From positions 1 to 5,230 of the forward strand of contig DAOWIP010000081.1 of the NCBI GenBank assembly GCA_030640865.1: 5,230 bases of DNA, in the 5' to 3' direction. The stretch comes from Sedimentisphaerales bacterium (lineage in GTDB: Bacteria > Planctomycetota > Phycisphaerae > Sedimentisphaerales > SM23-30). A model generated the notes under the pieces. The model was not told the origin of the DNA and made no database searches. It worked only from the letters and a program-made list of their open reading frames with translations. Positions within the stretch are counted from its first letter, which is position 1. Each line of letters begins with the position of its first letter. Shown piece by piece: positions 5,215 through 5,230 of the stretch. The position numbers were made by a program, and so were the translations under genes.

Positions 5215-5230
5215 ATGTCAGAAAACGCAG
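5215..5230 (+). CDS. Start of an unidentified protein gene (5' end only)
   Basis: ATG TCA GAA AAC GCA encodes Met-Ser-Glu-Asn-Ala and then leaves the window. The evidence is the well-placed GGAGAG and the open frame; five codons are too few to identify a product. It begins only 24 nt after the tRNA-Gly 3' end, so it may be cotranscribed with the tRNA unless the T run ends transcription. Confidence 0.55.

Overview
The window looks like ordinary chromosomal DNA from a planctomycete, most likely of the Phycisphaerae/Sedimentisphaerales type. This is inferred from two things. The first is the pairing of an ECF-type sigma factor with a large single-membrane-pass protein whose N-terminus (NIWRIIMKSRITQL followed by a hydrophobic stretch and INQFGG) I associate with that group. 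The second is the density of GC-rich hairpin repeats between genes. No database search was possible, so the assignment is moderate in confidence. No mobile element with a transposase, no CRISPR array and no prophage gene is visible.

Layout: (1) mnmA, tRNA 2-thiouridylase, on the + strand (4-1125). (2) A convergent intergenic stretch (about 1099-1370) made almost entirely of hairpin-forming repeat modules. They reach into the 3' ends of both flanking genes and supply both stop codons. (3) A minus-strand two-gene operon. The ECF sigma factor (3126-3671) comes first, and its stop overlaps the start of a 592-residue membrane-anchored extracytoplasmic protein (1351-3129) in an ATGA junction. (4) A divergent intergenic stretch (3672-4000). 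Next to the sigma gene it is AT-rich with a perfect 12-bp palindrome. Next to the + strand gene it holds three tandem C5/G4-5 hairpins and then a larger branched hairpin element. (5) A family 9 (heptosyltransferase-like) glycosyltransferase on the + strand (4001-5032). (6) tRNA-Gly(GCC) (5119-5190), with a plausible promoter. (7) The first codons of a further + strand gene behind a good Shine-Dalgarno (5215 to the window end).

How the parts relate: mnmA acts on tRNA wobble uridines and the glycosyltransferase on envelope glycans. They appear to be independent housekeeping or envelope genes. The sigma factor and its membrane partner are translationally coupled and probably form a regulatory pair in which the membrane protein either restrains the sigma factor or is its principal target; this is inference. 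The most noteworthy signals are the branched hairpin repeats that form gene ends and create a false N-terminal extension for the glycosyltransferase, and an in-frame internal ribosome-binding site inside the membrane protein gene. I see no convincing evidence for a wholly new system.
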